This document shows, piece after piece, positions 25,095-37,905 of a stretch of 64,000 bases of DNA. The first letter of the stretch is position 1. The number at the start of each line of letters is the position of its first letter. Under the pieces are notes generated by a model. That model was not told the DNA's origin. It was given only the letters and a program-made list of their open reading frames with translations, and did no database searches. A program made the position numbers and the translations under genes. Source of the stretch: Manis javanica (taxonomy: Eukaryota; Chordata; Mammalia; Pholidota; Manidae); the NCBI RefSeq assembly GCF_040802235.1, contig NC_133161.1:16447001-16511000 (forward strand). Direction: 5' to 3'.

Positions 25095-25206
25095 GTTCAT
25101 GCTTGTTACTTGACCTGGTGATTGTTTTTGTTCATGTCTGTATTACTGCCACTTAGAATAACGTCTAGCTCATAGTGAGAGCTCATAAATATTTGTTGAA
25201 TGAATG
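25095..25206 (+). repeat. L2 3' terminus, sense
   Basis: Ends with 'gtgagagctcataaatatttgttgaatgaatgg', the L2 3' tail. Confidence 0.75.
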
Positions 25207-26692
25207 GCTGACCAGATGACTAATGAATGGAGAACTCTTTAAAGCTTCAGCATCTTATAAAAGGTCAAGAGCTATGTATACCAGGGTAAGAGGTGTTTAT
25301 ATACAAGCAAGTTTGCATAAGTCTCTATCCAGGAGGCAAAATCAAGATCAGATTAAGGAGTATCAGGTGAAGGCAAAAGTCTGGCAAATCTGGAGTCTAA
25401 ATGGCAGGGAAAGAAGAGTGTCCAAAGTCAGAACAGGAAAAAGGGTGTTAACAGAATCCAGGTGAACCAGTTTGCCTCCATCTTGGCATTACCACAGTGG
25501 CAGAAAAGGGGTCTGAATCAGGGTGGGCAGTGGCAAGACAAATGTAACATCACCATAGGATTTAACTCTTGTCACCCAGTGCATTAGGGGTGTTCTGTAT
25601 TCTTATATGCTTTGAACTACTTCTGAGGTGTAATACAAAGGACAAGAGATAAATAAAAAAGATGCCAGGGTGCTTTTGAGTTATCGTGTAAGACAGTGGT
25701 TTGTCATTTCAAAGTTCATAATTAAATAATTTAACTTTAACCATTCCAAGACTTCCTTTACCTTTGACACAGAATGTTGCGCAGTATTTTTTACATAGTT
25801 TGTTATTCAGAAGGAAGCAAATAATTACACAATAATACCACAGAAGCCAGGTATTAATTAGTTTGCCAGTTTTGTTTAAAATCAGAGATGAATTCAGGAA
25901 CTATGTCTGCTCCTAGACTTTGACCCAAAACATTAAGACGTAGTTCAAAAATAAGCTTGGAGAGTTTCTACAGTTAGTCCTGAAAGTGCTTTATGTTGTT
26001 AATTATTTCCTTGTTTCTGTTCTGAATACTCATTTTTTATAAGTAAGTATATATTTTGGGCAGTGTCAGGCTTGGGAATAATTCTAAAAAAATATTAATG
26101 GAATCTATATAGATGTATATATATGTTTGTGGATACATATACATGTATTACATTATAACTATTGGGTTTTTTCTCAAACATTGAGAACTCTGTTAAATGA
26201 ACTCTTACTAATACTGATTTTTATAAAACCACACAAAACTAGAAAAAATATATATCTTTTAATTTGAATTCAGATGTTTTAAGGATAATTTTATTTGGAA
26301 GCAACAGACTGGATGATGTTCCTTACAGATTATTTTTATGGATTTTTAAATTTGTAAAAATTATCATTGCTTTTCAGCTAATATGAAAAGTTATCAGAAT
26401 TAGTAATCTTAAAGTTTTGTTGTTATTCTCAGACCTAGGCAAAATTATAAATGTTTTCAGTCTAAAGTAAAGGAATTGGTGGGCTTTAAAAAGCCTTGTA
26501 ATTTCATATTGATTTACCCACCACACAAAAAGTTCATATAGTTTTTCAGAGTCACTTGTGGTTTCTATCCATATTAATACTCTTAAATATAATAATTTAA
26601 TACTTTTACCTCTATTTTCAAAGTTATCTGTACTTAAAGTATTGAGATTCTCTTTCCTTCATTACTAATATAGACATTGAGTATTGGTTTGG

Positions 26693-26693
<1 letters not shown>
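25207..26693. other. Unassigned intron 1 sequence
   Basis: No gene or named repeat. The 80-codon frame at 25223-25465 has no recognisable domain. Confidence 0.4.

Positions 26694-26728
<35 letters not shown>
26694..26728 (+). repeat. (TG)n microsatellite
   Basis: Seventeen or so uninterrupted TG units. Likely length-polymorphic. Confidence 0.97.
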
Positions 26729-26730
<2 letters not shown>

Positions 26731-27849
26731 TTGTGTTATTTTTGTTGTTTGTTCCCTTGGTTTTTTTGTTCTGTTTTGGGTTTGTGCTAAAACATTTGGT
26801 ATTCATTTTTTAATTTTATTCCGTTGAGATTAGAGAACGGGTTCTGTAAGGTTTTGAACCTTGGAATGTATTAATATTTTCTTTGGTCTGTTATAATCAA
26901 GTTTTGTTAATAATCACTGGAAGTAGAAAGTAGTTTCCATAGAGTCCAAAGTTTGATGTATATTACTTCAATTTCACTAATTATTGATCATGCCTATGAT
27001 ACCTTTACCTGACAAAGATAAGGACGGATTATTACGACAGCTGATCATTACAATGTTTTTGTCAGTTGTTTTCTTGATATTCTTCAGATGAAGATTTCAT
27101 GATTAACGTATATGTTTTTAAAATGCCAAATGAATGTCCTTTTCCCTTTTACTTGCCTTGAATTCTGCTTTCATATATTCATATTATTATTACTACTTTA
27201 GATATATGTGCCCAATATATTTTTGCCCGTTCTTTTGTATTTTTCACATTTTCTTGTATTGCATTTTTATGTGTGTCTTTCAATAGCAGCTTCTAAGATT
27301 TTTATTTCCTTTTCTTTTTGTTGTTTAACACAATCCAAGAGTCATTCATCTTTAAATTTGATCGTTAAACCTATTCATTTATTGACATAACTGATTAAGT
27401 TTTCCGCTTTTTAGACTTTAAATTTACTTCTCCCTAATTTTAGCCATAGGAATTTATTTTCTTGGCTTCTTTTTCTTCTGACTTGAAAAGTATTCATCTT
27501 TTTTAGGTCTACTAGAACTTAAATTTCATCAGAACAAAATTTTAAGTCTAAATTTTGCTAAGCAGTAGACTTTAGTTTTTCAAAACAAAGTATCTTTGCT
27601 TTAATTGATTATAAAAGTAATGGAGGCTCATTTTTTAAAAAATAAAATACAGTATTACTGAAATTCAGAATGTGAGAATATCTCAATCCTGTTCTCTAAT
27701 GATGACCATTAATAAATCTGTTGTATATATCCTCTGAAATTTTATGATTATATATAAGCTTATTTTTCTTCTCAGTGTTGAAGTAAATGGGATCATACCT
27801 GCTTGATTCACTCAGTAGCATGGTCACCTCCCCAGTCGCACAGTGCAGA
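26729..27849. other. Unassigned intron 1 sequence
   Basis: T-rich intronic DNA, possibly with decayed repeat near 27000-27400, but nothing I can name. Confidence 0.35.
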
Positions 27850-27990
27850 GCTCTGACAAGTTGCCTTCTTTGTGCATCAGCTTCCTTGTGTGGGAATAGT
27901 AGCACTAGCTTCCTACACTCTTTTGTGATACTTGAGTAAATGCTGAAAGGTACTTGTCACAGTGCTTGGTGCAGAGTAAGCATTCAGGGT
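27850..27990 (+). repeat. MIR SINE, sense
   Basis: 'gacaagttgccttctttgtgcatcagcttcc' and 'cacagtgcttggtgcagagtaagcattcagg' are the core and 3' part of MIR. Confidence 0.7.
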
Positions 27991-28384
27991 ATATAAGCTA
28001 TTTTCATTTTAAGTGATTCTACATAGTATTTAATGGAAGATATGCCATCATTTATTTGAAGCCCCCCATGTACAGCATTTAGTTAAGAATGTGTCACTTA
28101 GTAAGACCCTATGTCTAACAAAATCTAGTAGGTTTTTATGTCCTTACCTACTTTGTTTTATATAAATGTATGTGATTGCATGTACTTATTAAATTCTGTC
28201 TTCTCTCTCAAGAACTGTTTTTGACATCTGTATCTAGCCTTAAGTGTATTTGCTGCAGTAAAGGCTAACTTTACTTTTCATCATTAATTCTTTAATACCA
28301 AACTCCACATACTTGTATTCCAATTTTGAGTTCATCTCTTTTGTTTCACTGGAGCAAAGTTCTCACAGTACTGTAGATCTCTCT

Positions 28385-29735
28385 GGGGGACCCAGAAACC
28401 TTTTCAAGAGGTCTGAGAGGTGTACTCCATAATCAAGATATAATAAAAGTGAATTTTTAGTGCTCATCAGGGCATTCTGAAGTGAAACTGGGATACCTTT
28501 TAACTGTGCACATGTTAGGGTGAAGTTCACAGTGACTGGTAGTTACGCAGCATGATGTCACTGCCTTGATTCGTGCCGCAATTTTACTCACCTTTACTTC
28601 TCTGCCATCCGTAAAAGAGCAAATGGCCTTAATATTATTATGAAAATAGTTTTGACCTCTCGGAACTCATGAAAAGGTCTCTTTAGTTGTTGGAGTTGCA
28701 ACCTGAACTAGCTACCCTTTTTCTTTTTATGGAATACCACTTTTTTTTTTTACTTATTTTAATTAAGGTATGATATATACTCTTATGAAGGTTTCACATG
28801 AAAATGTGGAATACTACCCTTTTAATGGAAACTTTATGGAATATTTATTTGATAAAACAACTGACATTATAAATTTGGTTATTCAGACTTGGACATTTGT
28901 TAGATATTTTCTTGCAAGTGAATTTAGTGAGCCTCTGTTTAGGAAAGACAGCTGGTTTTTATTGCCAATGGTAAAATTTGAGTTTTAAGAGAAAAGCCAA
29001 GTTTTGAAACATTTATATCTGTCATCTTGAGCTTTACAGTTTCTTAATATTTAAAGACTTTTCTCATGAGTTTGGGGGTATTAACAAAGAACATGATTGT
29101 TTGGATATGGTATAAAGAAATCTGTCAACATTTAAAAGATCTACAAAACTCACTAAACAGTACTTTCAAAATGACCAATGAATGCACAGTATTAGAAAAT
29201 CATGCACAAATAAAAGATCCATTCAAAGTGTAAGTAGACTCAGTTTTAATGAACAGAGTCTGAAGTTCCTTGATACGGTTTCAGATTCCACACTGTAAAT
29301 AATCTTTAACAGACTACCAGTTGTTGAGTTTTAGTGTAGTGTCAAGAATATCCATAATGAACTGAAAAGGCTGTTAAAATTATTTACTTGTTCAACTACA
29401 CACATGTGGGACGCCAAATTTTCTTCACATATTTCGGCCAAAACAAATCTAATGTGGAAGCAAATATGATAATTCATCTGTCTTCTATTAAAACATTAAA
29501 AAGACTTGAAAAAAATGTAATCCACTGCTACCTTTCTCAATTTTGGGGGGAAAACATAGCTGTTTTCCATTTTTAAAATCTCATTTACGTTAAATTTTAG
29601 TGTTTCGTTTTCTTCTAAATTGATATTTAAAAGGTTTCCTACTCTAATTTGATGAATACCCATGGATATAACCCATATAAACAAAAAACTCTTTGGGATC
29701 CTGAGGCTAAAATGTAGAACTACTGCACTAGAATT
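28385..29735 (+). mobile_element. hAT-type DNA transposon remnant
   Basis: The left part ('gggacccagaaaccttttcaagaggtctgagagg') and the right part ('ggatataacccatataaacaaaaaactctttgggatcctgaggc', about 29665-29708) match the two ends of a known mammalian hAT-like element as I remember it. The interior is eroded, with no intact transposase frame, and is interrupted by a 66 bp L1 insertion at 28741-28806. Family name not assigned. The strand is arbitrary. Confidence 0.5.
28741..28806 (-). mobile_element. Very short (66 bp) L1 3'-end insertion
   Basis: A poly(T) run followed by 'taattaaggtatgatatatac' is an antisense L1 3' end. It is bounded by TGGAATACCAC (28730-28740) and TGGAATACTAC (28807-28817), an 11 bp target-site duplication with one change. 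This is extreme 5' truncation during target-primed reverse transcription. Confidence 0.7.
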
Positions 29736-30084
29736 GTGGAGATACTCCTCACTTCCTTCTCCCACTCTCAAGGGAGCATTGATGGTATATTTTCTGTCTT
29801 GCTGATACTCAAGACTGCCTTTCATATACATGAGTCATGATTTATTTTCTCCAAACTGCAGATCAGAGATTCTCAGTTGTCTGTCTACCTCCAACATACT
29901 TAAAGGACGCCTGATACATCTCCTTTAGTATTGCTATCAGTAACTCTCCTTAGAGGATTATACCTGATCCCGAAGCCTTCTCCAGGTATCATTACTACAG
30001 ATAGTTTCTCTCTCTTGTCCTCTGGAATTCAGGGTTGTAGACAGGTCAAAAATAAGACACAAGGCTAATTTCATTTCATTGAGT

Positions 30085-30500
30085 GTTATTGTGTTTTTAT
30101 TTTATTTTTTCTAACACTCATAGCCTAGATAAAGATATAAAACATTCTCACTAATTTTTTTCCCTTCACTATGTACCCATTCCCACCCCCCATGTAACCA
30201 CCACTCTGTTTTCTATGTTTATGAGTCTGTTTCAATTTTGTTTGTTTGCTTTGTACTAGATCACAAATACAAGTGAAATCATATGTTATTTGTCTTTCTT
30301 TGACTTATTTCATTTAGTGTAATACCTTGTAGGCCCACCCATGTTGTTGCAAATGGCAAGATTTCATTCTTTTTTATGGCTGAGTAAATATTTCCATTAT
30401 ATATGTATGTGCCACATCTTTTTTATCCATTAATCTATTAATGGACATTTAGGTTGTTTCCTTATTTTGGTAATTATAATTCATGCTGCATTTTTTATCC
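30085..30500 (-). mobile_element. L1 3' region, reverse strand
   Basis: 'cacaaatacaagtgaaatcatatg', 'cccatgttgttgcaaatggcaagatttcatt' and 'atccattaatctattaatggacatttaggttg' are antisense L1 ORF2 3' sequences. 5'-truncated. Confidence 0.85.
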
Positions 30501-31775
30501 TTGTGAAAAAGAAATTGCAAAGGTGTGTTAATGGGGGTCTATTGAATTTTGTCTGTAATACATTGAGATTTTACAATCTGCCACCTCTGGTCATTCCTGA
30601 GCTCAAAAAGAGATTACTTTTATAACTATTTTGATTCCCTTTGTTCTGATTATGTATTATTTGTAGATTTAAACTCTACACTCATTATACTAGTCATTTT
30701 TAATCATTTTTATTTCTTTATCACCTCAGTATTCTGGGAGAATTTAAGCTTGTTCTCAGTTCTTTAATTGTTCATTTGAGTAGTGTTACCCAGCTCCTCT
30801 GATTTTGGTACCTTTTGTAATTTTACTTTTGCAGTTTTAATTCCCCTGCTATATTTCGCTTTCTCAACTTACTTCCTTTTCCTAACAGCCTGTATCTCAG
30901 TTTGTTTGCATGTTTTCGTTTCCTTCTTAAGATACCTTTTTCACTGAAACCGTGTCTTTTGGATTCCATCTTGGTCACTCTTTAAGTGCTTTGTTAAATT
31001 TTCAGTATGATACTTACTTTGATTAGTTTTCATGCACCCCCATCTTGTTTTTTCCTACTACTACTACTTGTGTTTTAGAGGGGGACGGCTATCCAGATCC
31101 AGTTTGTACAAACAGATTGATGTGACGATTACTCCTGACCACACTTACCTGCTTATGTACCAGAAGAATTCTAGTTTCTGTGGCTTTGTTGGTCTGATAT
31201 GTATCTTTTATATTCTCTACTGCCTACTTCTAATATACTACATAAAATATTCTAACTTCAGGTGGGAATGTGCCTTAGGTCTCTCTGACTCCTGTCTCCA
31301 CACAGGGTAGTTAATCTTTCATGGGTAGAAGAATAGTGAAATCACTTTTTTTCCTCTTGATGAAAGACAGTTTTGCAACTAAAAAGAGGCAGTGCGGGAG
31401 ATGAAACCTTTTATCTTAGAACTGTTTCCCAAAGGGAATAAATGGCTAAGTAAGAGAGGGGTTTATTGATCTCTCTTGTAAAAGAAATCAGAAGTAGTGG
31501 TCCAGGGCTGGTGTGGCTCCGTGGCCATGAGGTACTCAGGCTCTTCTCTCATTATGCTTTCCATCCTCTGCGCGTCATTTCCACCTTGAGGTCATCTCCC
31601 GGTCCAGTGTGGCCCTTCAGTTCCCTTTTTGCAGTTCCAAGACTGTTAGATAAAGGAGGCCACAACATTACATTGAGGTGTGAAGGTCTCAGTGATTTCC
31701 ATGATGGGAAAGGATAGCTGGACGAGTGTAATGAACTAGACTCAAGACTGTCTGAATGGTAGTACTGAGATACAC
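30501..31775. other. Unassigned intron 1 sequence
   Basis: No gene or named repeat recognised. The open frames at 31032-31310 and 31466-31717 show no family features. Confidence 0.4.
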
Positions 31776-31784
31776 TGCTTATCT

Positions 31785-31875
31785 TTTTTTTTTTTTTTTT
31801 TTAGGTATCATTGATATACAGTCTTATGCTCAGGTTTCATATGAGCAACATTGTGGTCACTACATTCCTATCCTA
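31785..31875 (-). mobile_element. Short (91 bp) L1 3'-end insertion
   Basis: A poly(T) run of about 18 followed by 'aggtatcattgatatacag' is an antisense L1 3' end. It is flanked by a perfect 9 bp duplication TGCTTATCT at 31776-31784 and 31876-31884. Confidence 0.8.
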
Positions 31876-31884
31876 TGCTTATCT

Positions 31885-32794
31885 CTTTATGTAGCAAACT
31901 GAAGGAAGTTTCCTGAACACTGGTGAGCTCATTCTTCAGTCTTGTCTTATTTAATATTTTAATAAATATCTTTGGTGACCATAATGAAGACAGGTGAGGT
32001 GGAACTGGAAGGAGGGGGAGGCTGAGGACTGATTCCCTTTAATCAGAGTGTAGAAAGAACAGGCAGCCTGGAAAAATAAGATTGCCATTTAAGATGAAAT
32101 GTAACAGCAATTAATGTAATGGCCCTACATGTATACTCAAGAAAATCAGCAGTTGAAATTCAGGATAACAGCAAGTCACATAGAAAAGACTGCATTTTAG
32201 TTACAATGTGATGTGGCTGCTAAACAAAACTAATAATGTAACATGAAAACAGAGACTGCTTTTGCCATGTGCCCTCAAGGGACAGAACCAGAACCACTGA
32301 GCAGTGAATTTTCCAGCTTTTAAAGTAGGAATGGGCTAATCGGTAGTCTTGAGATGCCTTTCATTAGGTTTGGTTGTAGGCTGGCCATACACAAACAGGT
32401 ATTCAAATACAGAATGGATGGTTGAATTAAATGACATTCAGAGTACTTTCCAACACTGAGATTCTATGACTTTCAGACACTAATAATGTTAAAATACCTC
32501 TTGGTGAAGTGGCACTTGTTATGGTAAACAACAGGTTACACAGTGTGACAAAGATGGTATAAATGACTACACCAATTCATTATATTGGACTGTTAAGCAC
32601 AAGTCACCCATAGACATTGTAGGTAATATTTCTAAATAAGTACTTCATTTTCCTTTCTTCATTGGAGTTTTCATCGAAGTACATAAATAAAAAATACTTG
32701 ATTGAAGAAAGGTAATTGTAAGATACATAAAAATAACTATTAGGATTAAAAGGAGGGAATTGCATATCAAGAGTATCATGGGGAAACAGTATCA
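31885..32794. other. Unassigned intron 1 sequence
   Basis: No gene or named repeat recognised. Confidence 0.4.
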
Positions 32795-33330
32795 GGTAAA
32801 GTTCTGTAGAGAAAATAGATCTTGAAGGGTAAGTGGAATTTCAGTAGATGAAGACATGAATGAAAGTGGGATAACTATGCCAAAGACAATAGCATGAAGT
32901 TTCTCAGAAGTGGGAAAGCACTGTTGGTGGAAGCAGTGTATGTCTGAGAGTAAGGACAAAATGGTAAGTTGGTGTTGAAGATGACTTGAGTGCCATGATG
33001 ATTGTCTATTCAATAAAGGGAGCTGTTGAAATTTTTTGAGCAAAGAAGTGAAATGATCAGTGATATTCTTCAGGAACATGGATTTACTTGATTTATGTTT
33101 TTTAGATTGTTGAAGGTGTAGAAATTGGGTAAAAAACTATTTATTTAAGTCAACTGCTGAGGACTCCAGTAATATTAACAGTAGCTGCTGAAAATTAAGG
33201 GGAAGGAGGGTATTAGAGAAGTCTAAGGCCCATGAAAAGTGGAAGAGATTTAAAATAGTCTCTGTGGAAGTGGAAGAGCAAGAGAGAGAGAAAAACCTAG
33301 TAAGATTGCCATATAATGCTAAGGGACCTG
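32795..33330 (-). mobile_element. Probable decayed L2 LINE, reverse strand
   Basis: Blocks such as 'aagggagctgttgaaattttttgagcaaagaagtgaaatgatcagtgata' fit antisense L2 late ORF2 (the 'ttttgagcagaggagtgacatgatc' region). Strongly diverged, so the limits are soft. Confidence 0.5.
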
Positions 33331-33752
33331 TTGAGATGTGCATCTCTTTCCTCTAACCCCAGAATCTGGGAGACAAAATTAGCATTAGGTTTTTACTCTA
33401 TAGCTGGTAGTGTTTCATGAAATTAGACTCAAGATTGCAGAGTAGGTGTCTAACTTCCTCTCTGGTGATGTCACTAATGCCTAGAGGATGGGTAGAGAGG
33501 AACTACATAGACCATCCTCCTTCCTTGTTTGACCAGCACTACTGAAGTTACCACCTGTCCACAGACTGGTGAGATTGCCATTCAGACCCCCTTCATCAGT
33601 AAACACCACTGACCTCAAGTTACTGCTGCTATTGCTAGATAACTAAAGCATTAGCAGTGTTTGCTTGAAGTGGAAGATGTCATGTTATGACTGAAGTACA
33701 TTGCTTGAGCAGCTTCACCATTTCTTCTATTTGTACTGAAAAAGCTTCTATT
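33331..33752. other. Unassigned sequence with a short tandem duplication
   Basis: Mostly unidentified. At 33725-33758 the unit 'cttctatttgtactg' occurs twice in tandem, spaced by 'aaaaag', next to the start of the following L1. Confidence 0.5.
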
Positions 33753-35434
33753 TGTACTGGAGATCCTAGCCATGGCAATCAGACAAGACAGATATAAAAG
33801 GCATCCAAATTGGTAAGGAAGAACTATCTCTATTTGCAGATAATATTATACATAGAAAACCCTAAAGACTCCACCAGAGAACTATTAGAACTAATAACTG
33901 TAATCAGCAAAGTTGCAAGTTACAAAATTAATACACTGAAATCTGTTGGGTTCATATACTAACAACAAACAGCAGAAAGAAAAATAAGGAAAACAAATCC
34001 ATTTACAGTTGCATCAAAAAGAATAAAATACCTGAGAATAAACCTAACCAAGGAAGTGAAAGACCTATACTCTGAAAACTATAAGGCACTCATGAGAGAA
34101 ATTAAAAAATACAAATAAGTGGAAATCTATCCTGTGCTCACGGATACAAAGAATTAATATTGTCAAAATGGCCATCCTGCCCGAAGCAATTTACAGATTC
34201 AGTGCAGTCCTGTCAAAATATCAACAGCATTTTCCAATGAACTAGAACAAATAGTTCTAAAATTCATGTGGAACCACAAAAGACCCTGAATAGCCAAAGC
34301 AATCCTGAGAAAGAACAAAGCTGGGGGTATTATGCTCCCTGACTTCAAGCTCTACTACAAAGCCACAGTAATCAAAAAAAGAAAATTGGTACTGGCACAA
34401 GAAACAGACCCATAGATCAATGGAACAGAATAGAGAGCCTAGTAAGAGCTCATATGCCTGAACACCAAAAAACAAATAACCCAATTAAAAAATGGGCAGA
34501 GCAACTGAACAAACATTTCTCCAAAAAGAAATACAGGTGGCCAACAGACACAGGAAAATGTGCTTCACATCACTAATCATCAGGGAAATGAAAATCAGAA
34601 CCACAGTGATATGTCACCTCACACCAGTCAGAATGGCTACTAACCCAAAAGACAGTAACAAGTGTTGGTGAGGTTGTGGACAAATAGGACCTCTCTGACA
34701 CTGTTGGAGGGAATGTGGATTGGTGCAGTCACTGTGGAAAGCAGTATGAATGCTCCCCAGAAAACTAAAAATAGAGATACCATTTGACCCACTGATTCCA
34801 CTTCTAGTAATTTACCCACAGAAAACAAAAGCCTTTATTCAAAAAGATACATGCATCCCTATGTTTACTGCTGCATTACTTATATAACAGCCAAGACATG
34901 GAAGCAACCTAAGTGTCCATCAGTAGATGAAAGGATAAATAAGATGCGGTACATATATACAATGGAATAATAATTAGCCATAAGAAAAAGAAATCCTGCC
35001 ATTTGCATGCAATAACATGGATGGATCTAGATGGCATTGTGCTCAGTGAAGTCAGGTAAAGACAAATAACATGATTTCACTTGTGGAATATAAGTACAAA
35101 GCAAAACAATAAACAAAACAGCGTTTGACTCAGACACTGAGAAGTGACTAGTAGTTACCATGGAAGAGGGGGTGAGGTGTGTGGGTGAGGAGATTGAGGG
35201 GGATAAAGGGGCACAAAAATTCTCAATCATAAGATAAGTTGGTTACAGGTTTGGTAGTGCAGCATGGAGAATATAGTCAATGATTCTGTAACATCTGTTG
35301 ACAGATAGGAACTGTACTAGTGGGGGTGAAGATTTAATATTGGTAACTGTTGAAGCACTGTGTTATAGACGTGAAACCAATATAAGATTGTAAATCAACT
35401 GTACTTCAATAAAAAATAAATAAAAATAAAAAAA
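33753..35434 (+). mobile_element. L1 LINE fragment, sense, with internal deletion
   Basis: Starts in the ORF2 RT region ('ggagatcctagccatggcaat') and runs to an A-rich tail at about 35405-35434. The expected segment between about 34455 and 34465 is missing: the sequence jumps from the 'acagaatagagagcc' area to 'caattaaaaaatgggcaga'. No intact frame. Same orientation as MTPN. Confidence 0.9.
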
Positions 35435-35439
35435 CCTAG

Positions 35440-35960
35440 TATCAGTGTTTTCTATGTGTTAGAAACTATACTAGGCATTGGAGTTGCAAAAGGAAATAAC
35501 AGAGACCTGGTACCTGACCAGTAAGTTCATAGAAGATAGAGGTAACAGGTAATTTGAGTAGAATGTGATTAAGTGTTAGGACATGGAAATACGAGATGCT
35601 TTGGGTACACCTCTGAGGCTCTCACTACTCAGAGTTGAGGTGGTTAGAGGTGACTTCCCAGGGGAAGTTTTATGAAAACTTGGTTCTGAAGGATTAGGAT
35701 TTAACTAAACAAAGGACAAGAGGCAGGAATGCTGTGAGAATGAAGCTGGAAAGGTAGTCATTGAACAGATGACTCCAGATCTTCTTAAACCATGTTAAAT
35801 TGTTGGACTTTATTCTCTAGGAACAAAGGACAGTCATCAGAGTACTTTTTAAAAGGGAATGATCTAATCACATTTTGTGTTTAGCAGAATCCCTATAGTT
35901 GCAGAGTAAAGAATAGGACCAGCAAAACAGAGCTAGAAGTAGAGATACCAATTAGGCTCT
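35440..35960 (-). mobile_element. L2 LINE, reverse strand
   Basis: 'ctatactaggcattggagttgcaaaagg', 'gacttcccaggggaagttttatgaaaacttgg' and 'tttaaaagggaatgatctaatcacattttg' are in antisense L2 order. Confidence 0.7.
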
Positions 35961-36254
35961 TTCAGCAATCCATACAGTTGCTTTGATCTCTGAAGCATGC
36001 ACAGGTAGGGGTCCCATCGGTCCACTGTTATTCCACATTAAACCTACTTCTTCGTGTGGTCAATTGAGTTGTGGGGTATAGGAGTCAAGAGCTTTTCCTT
36101 CACCACTAACAGTGAAAGAACTTGACCCTCAAATAGCTTTTGTTCTTTAAGTCTTCCCAGAAGGTACTGTTAATGACCCCTAACTCCATCCTTCAAATAA
36201 TGATTTGTTAGCATCTCATTTTGTAAGAATAGAGCCACAGAAATTTGATTTCAG

Positions 36255-37795
36255 GGAAATTTGTGTTGTTGAGGTATAATTGAAAATCAATAAACTGCAG
36301 ATATTTAAAATTTGCAGTTTGGTAAGTCTTGACTTGTATACACCTGTGAAGCCATCTCCACAATCAAGATAATGAACATAACCATTACCTTCAAGTGTCC
36401 CTCTGTAGTCCTTCCCTTCTGATGCCTCTCCCCAGGCAACCAGTGATTTGTGTCCTATCACTCTGAATTAGTTTTTGTATTTTATAAATTTATGCCAATA
36501 CCACCCTTTCTTGATTACTGCAGTTTTTAATAATTCTTGAAATGAGATAGTGTTAGCCCTCTTATTTGTTCTTTTTCAAGGTTGTTTTGGCTAATCTAGA
36601 TGGCTTGCATTTCCATATGAAATTTAGAGTCAGTTTGTTACTTTCTAAAAAAAACCTAGGGTTTGGACTGTCATTGCATTGAATAATACATTAATTCAGA
36701 GAGAACTGACATTTTTGTAATATTGAACCTTCCAACCCATGAACATGGTGTGTCTCTGCTTTTATTTAAGTCCTCTGATTTCTCTCAACAATGCTTAGTA
36801 GTTTTCAGTGTAAAGGTATTTCACATCTTAGGATACTATTGTAAATAATATTTTTAATTTTGATTTGCAGTTATTCATTGCTAATATATACAAATGCAAT
36901 TGATTTTATGTATTGTTCTTTTGTCCCACAGCATTGCGAATTGTTGCAACATTCTAGTTGTTTAGTGTAGACTGCATAGAATTTTCTACATAGACAAAGT
37001 CATGTGCAAATAAAGAGAGTTTTACTTATTCCTTTTCAAAATGGATGCTTTTTTCCTTGCGTTGGTTAGACCTCCTGTACCATGTTGAGTAGAGGTGGTT
37101 AGAATGGAGACGTCTTGTTCTTGATTTTTAGAAGCCCCTTATTAAGCCAAGGAAGTTTCCTTCTTTTCCTAGTATGCTGAGTTTTTAATCTTGGAATAGA
37201 TGTTGGATTTTGTCAGATGTTTTTTCATCTACTGTAATGATCACAAGGTTTTTCTTTTTTAGTTTTTCAAAATGGTTAATTATGTTGACTGACTCTTCAA
37301 ATATCTAAGTGACTTTATACTCTTGGGGTAAACCCCACTTGGTCATGGTATATTACACATTGGAGTCAGTTTGCTAAAATTTTGTTTAGAATTTGTGCTC
37401 ATGAGGGATATTAGCCTCTGGTGTTCTTTGTGTAACATCTTTGTCTTGTTTTCAGATCAGTAGAATGAATTGAAATGCTTTCTATTTTCTGGAAAAGTGG
37501 ATAGAATCCTTTTCTTTTCTTCTTTCTTAAATATTTGGTAAAATTTACCAAAGTAGCCATCTGGGGCCTGGAGTTTCTTTGTGGGAAGGTAATCTGAAAA
37601 GTCTGATATTAGCACTTAATGTTTTCACTTTTTTTTTCCTGATCATTCTGAAATTGGGCTAGAGATTTATCAATTGTATTGATTTCAAGGAATCAGCTTT
37701 TGATTATTATTTTTGTTTTCCATTTCATTGGTTTCTGCTGTGATTTTTATTTTTGGCCTCTTGTGTATTTTGGATTTAATTTGTTTTTTTTAAAT
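36255..37795 (-). mobile_element. Old L1 LINE, reverse strand
   Basis: Antisense 3' UTR ('tgaggtataattgaaaatcaataaactgca') followed by ORF2 ('cttgattactgcagtttttaataattc', 'ggtaaaccccacttggtcatgg', 'ggcctggagtttctttgtggg'). Frameshifts throughout and about 1.5 kb long. Confidence 0.85.
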
Positions 37796-37799
37796 ATAA

Positions 37800-37905
37800 A
37801 TAGACTTTTTTTTTTTCAGAGCATTTTTAGGTTCACAGCATAATTGAGCAGAAGGTACAGAGATTTCCATATACCTTTTTCCCCTAGTTTCTTAACATGG
37901 AAGTA
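37800..37905 (-). repeat. Second L1 3'-end fragment, reverse strand
   Basis: 'cagagcatttttaggttcacagcataattgagcagaaggtacagag' is an L1 3' UTR stretch distinct from the neighbouring copy, preceded by a T-rich run. Confidence 0.65.

Noticed and set aside
26624..26806. A frame with a His-Thr repeat.
   Set aside because: It is the translation of the (TG)n/(CA)n microsatellite.
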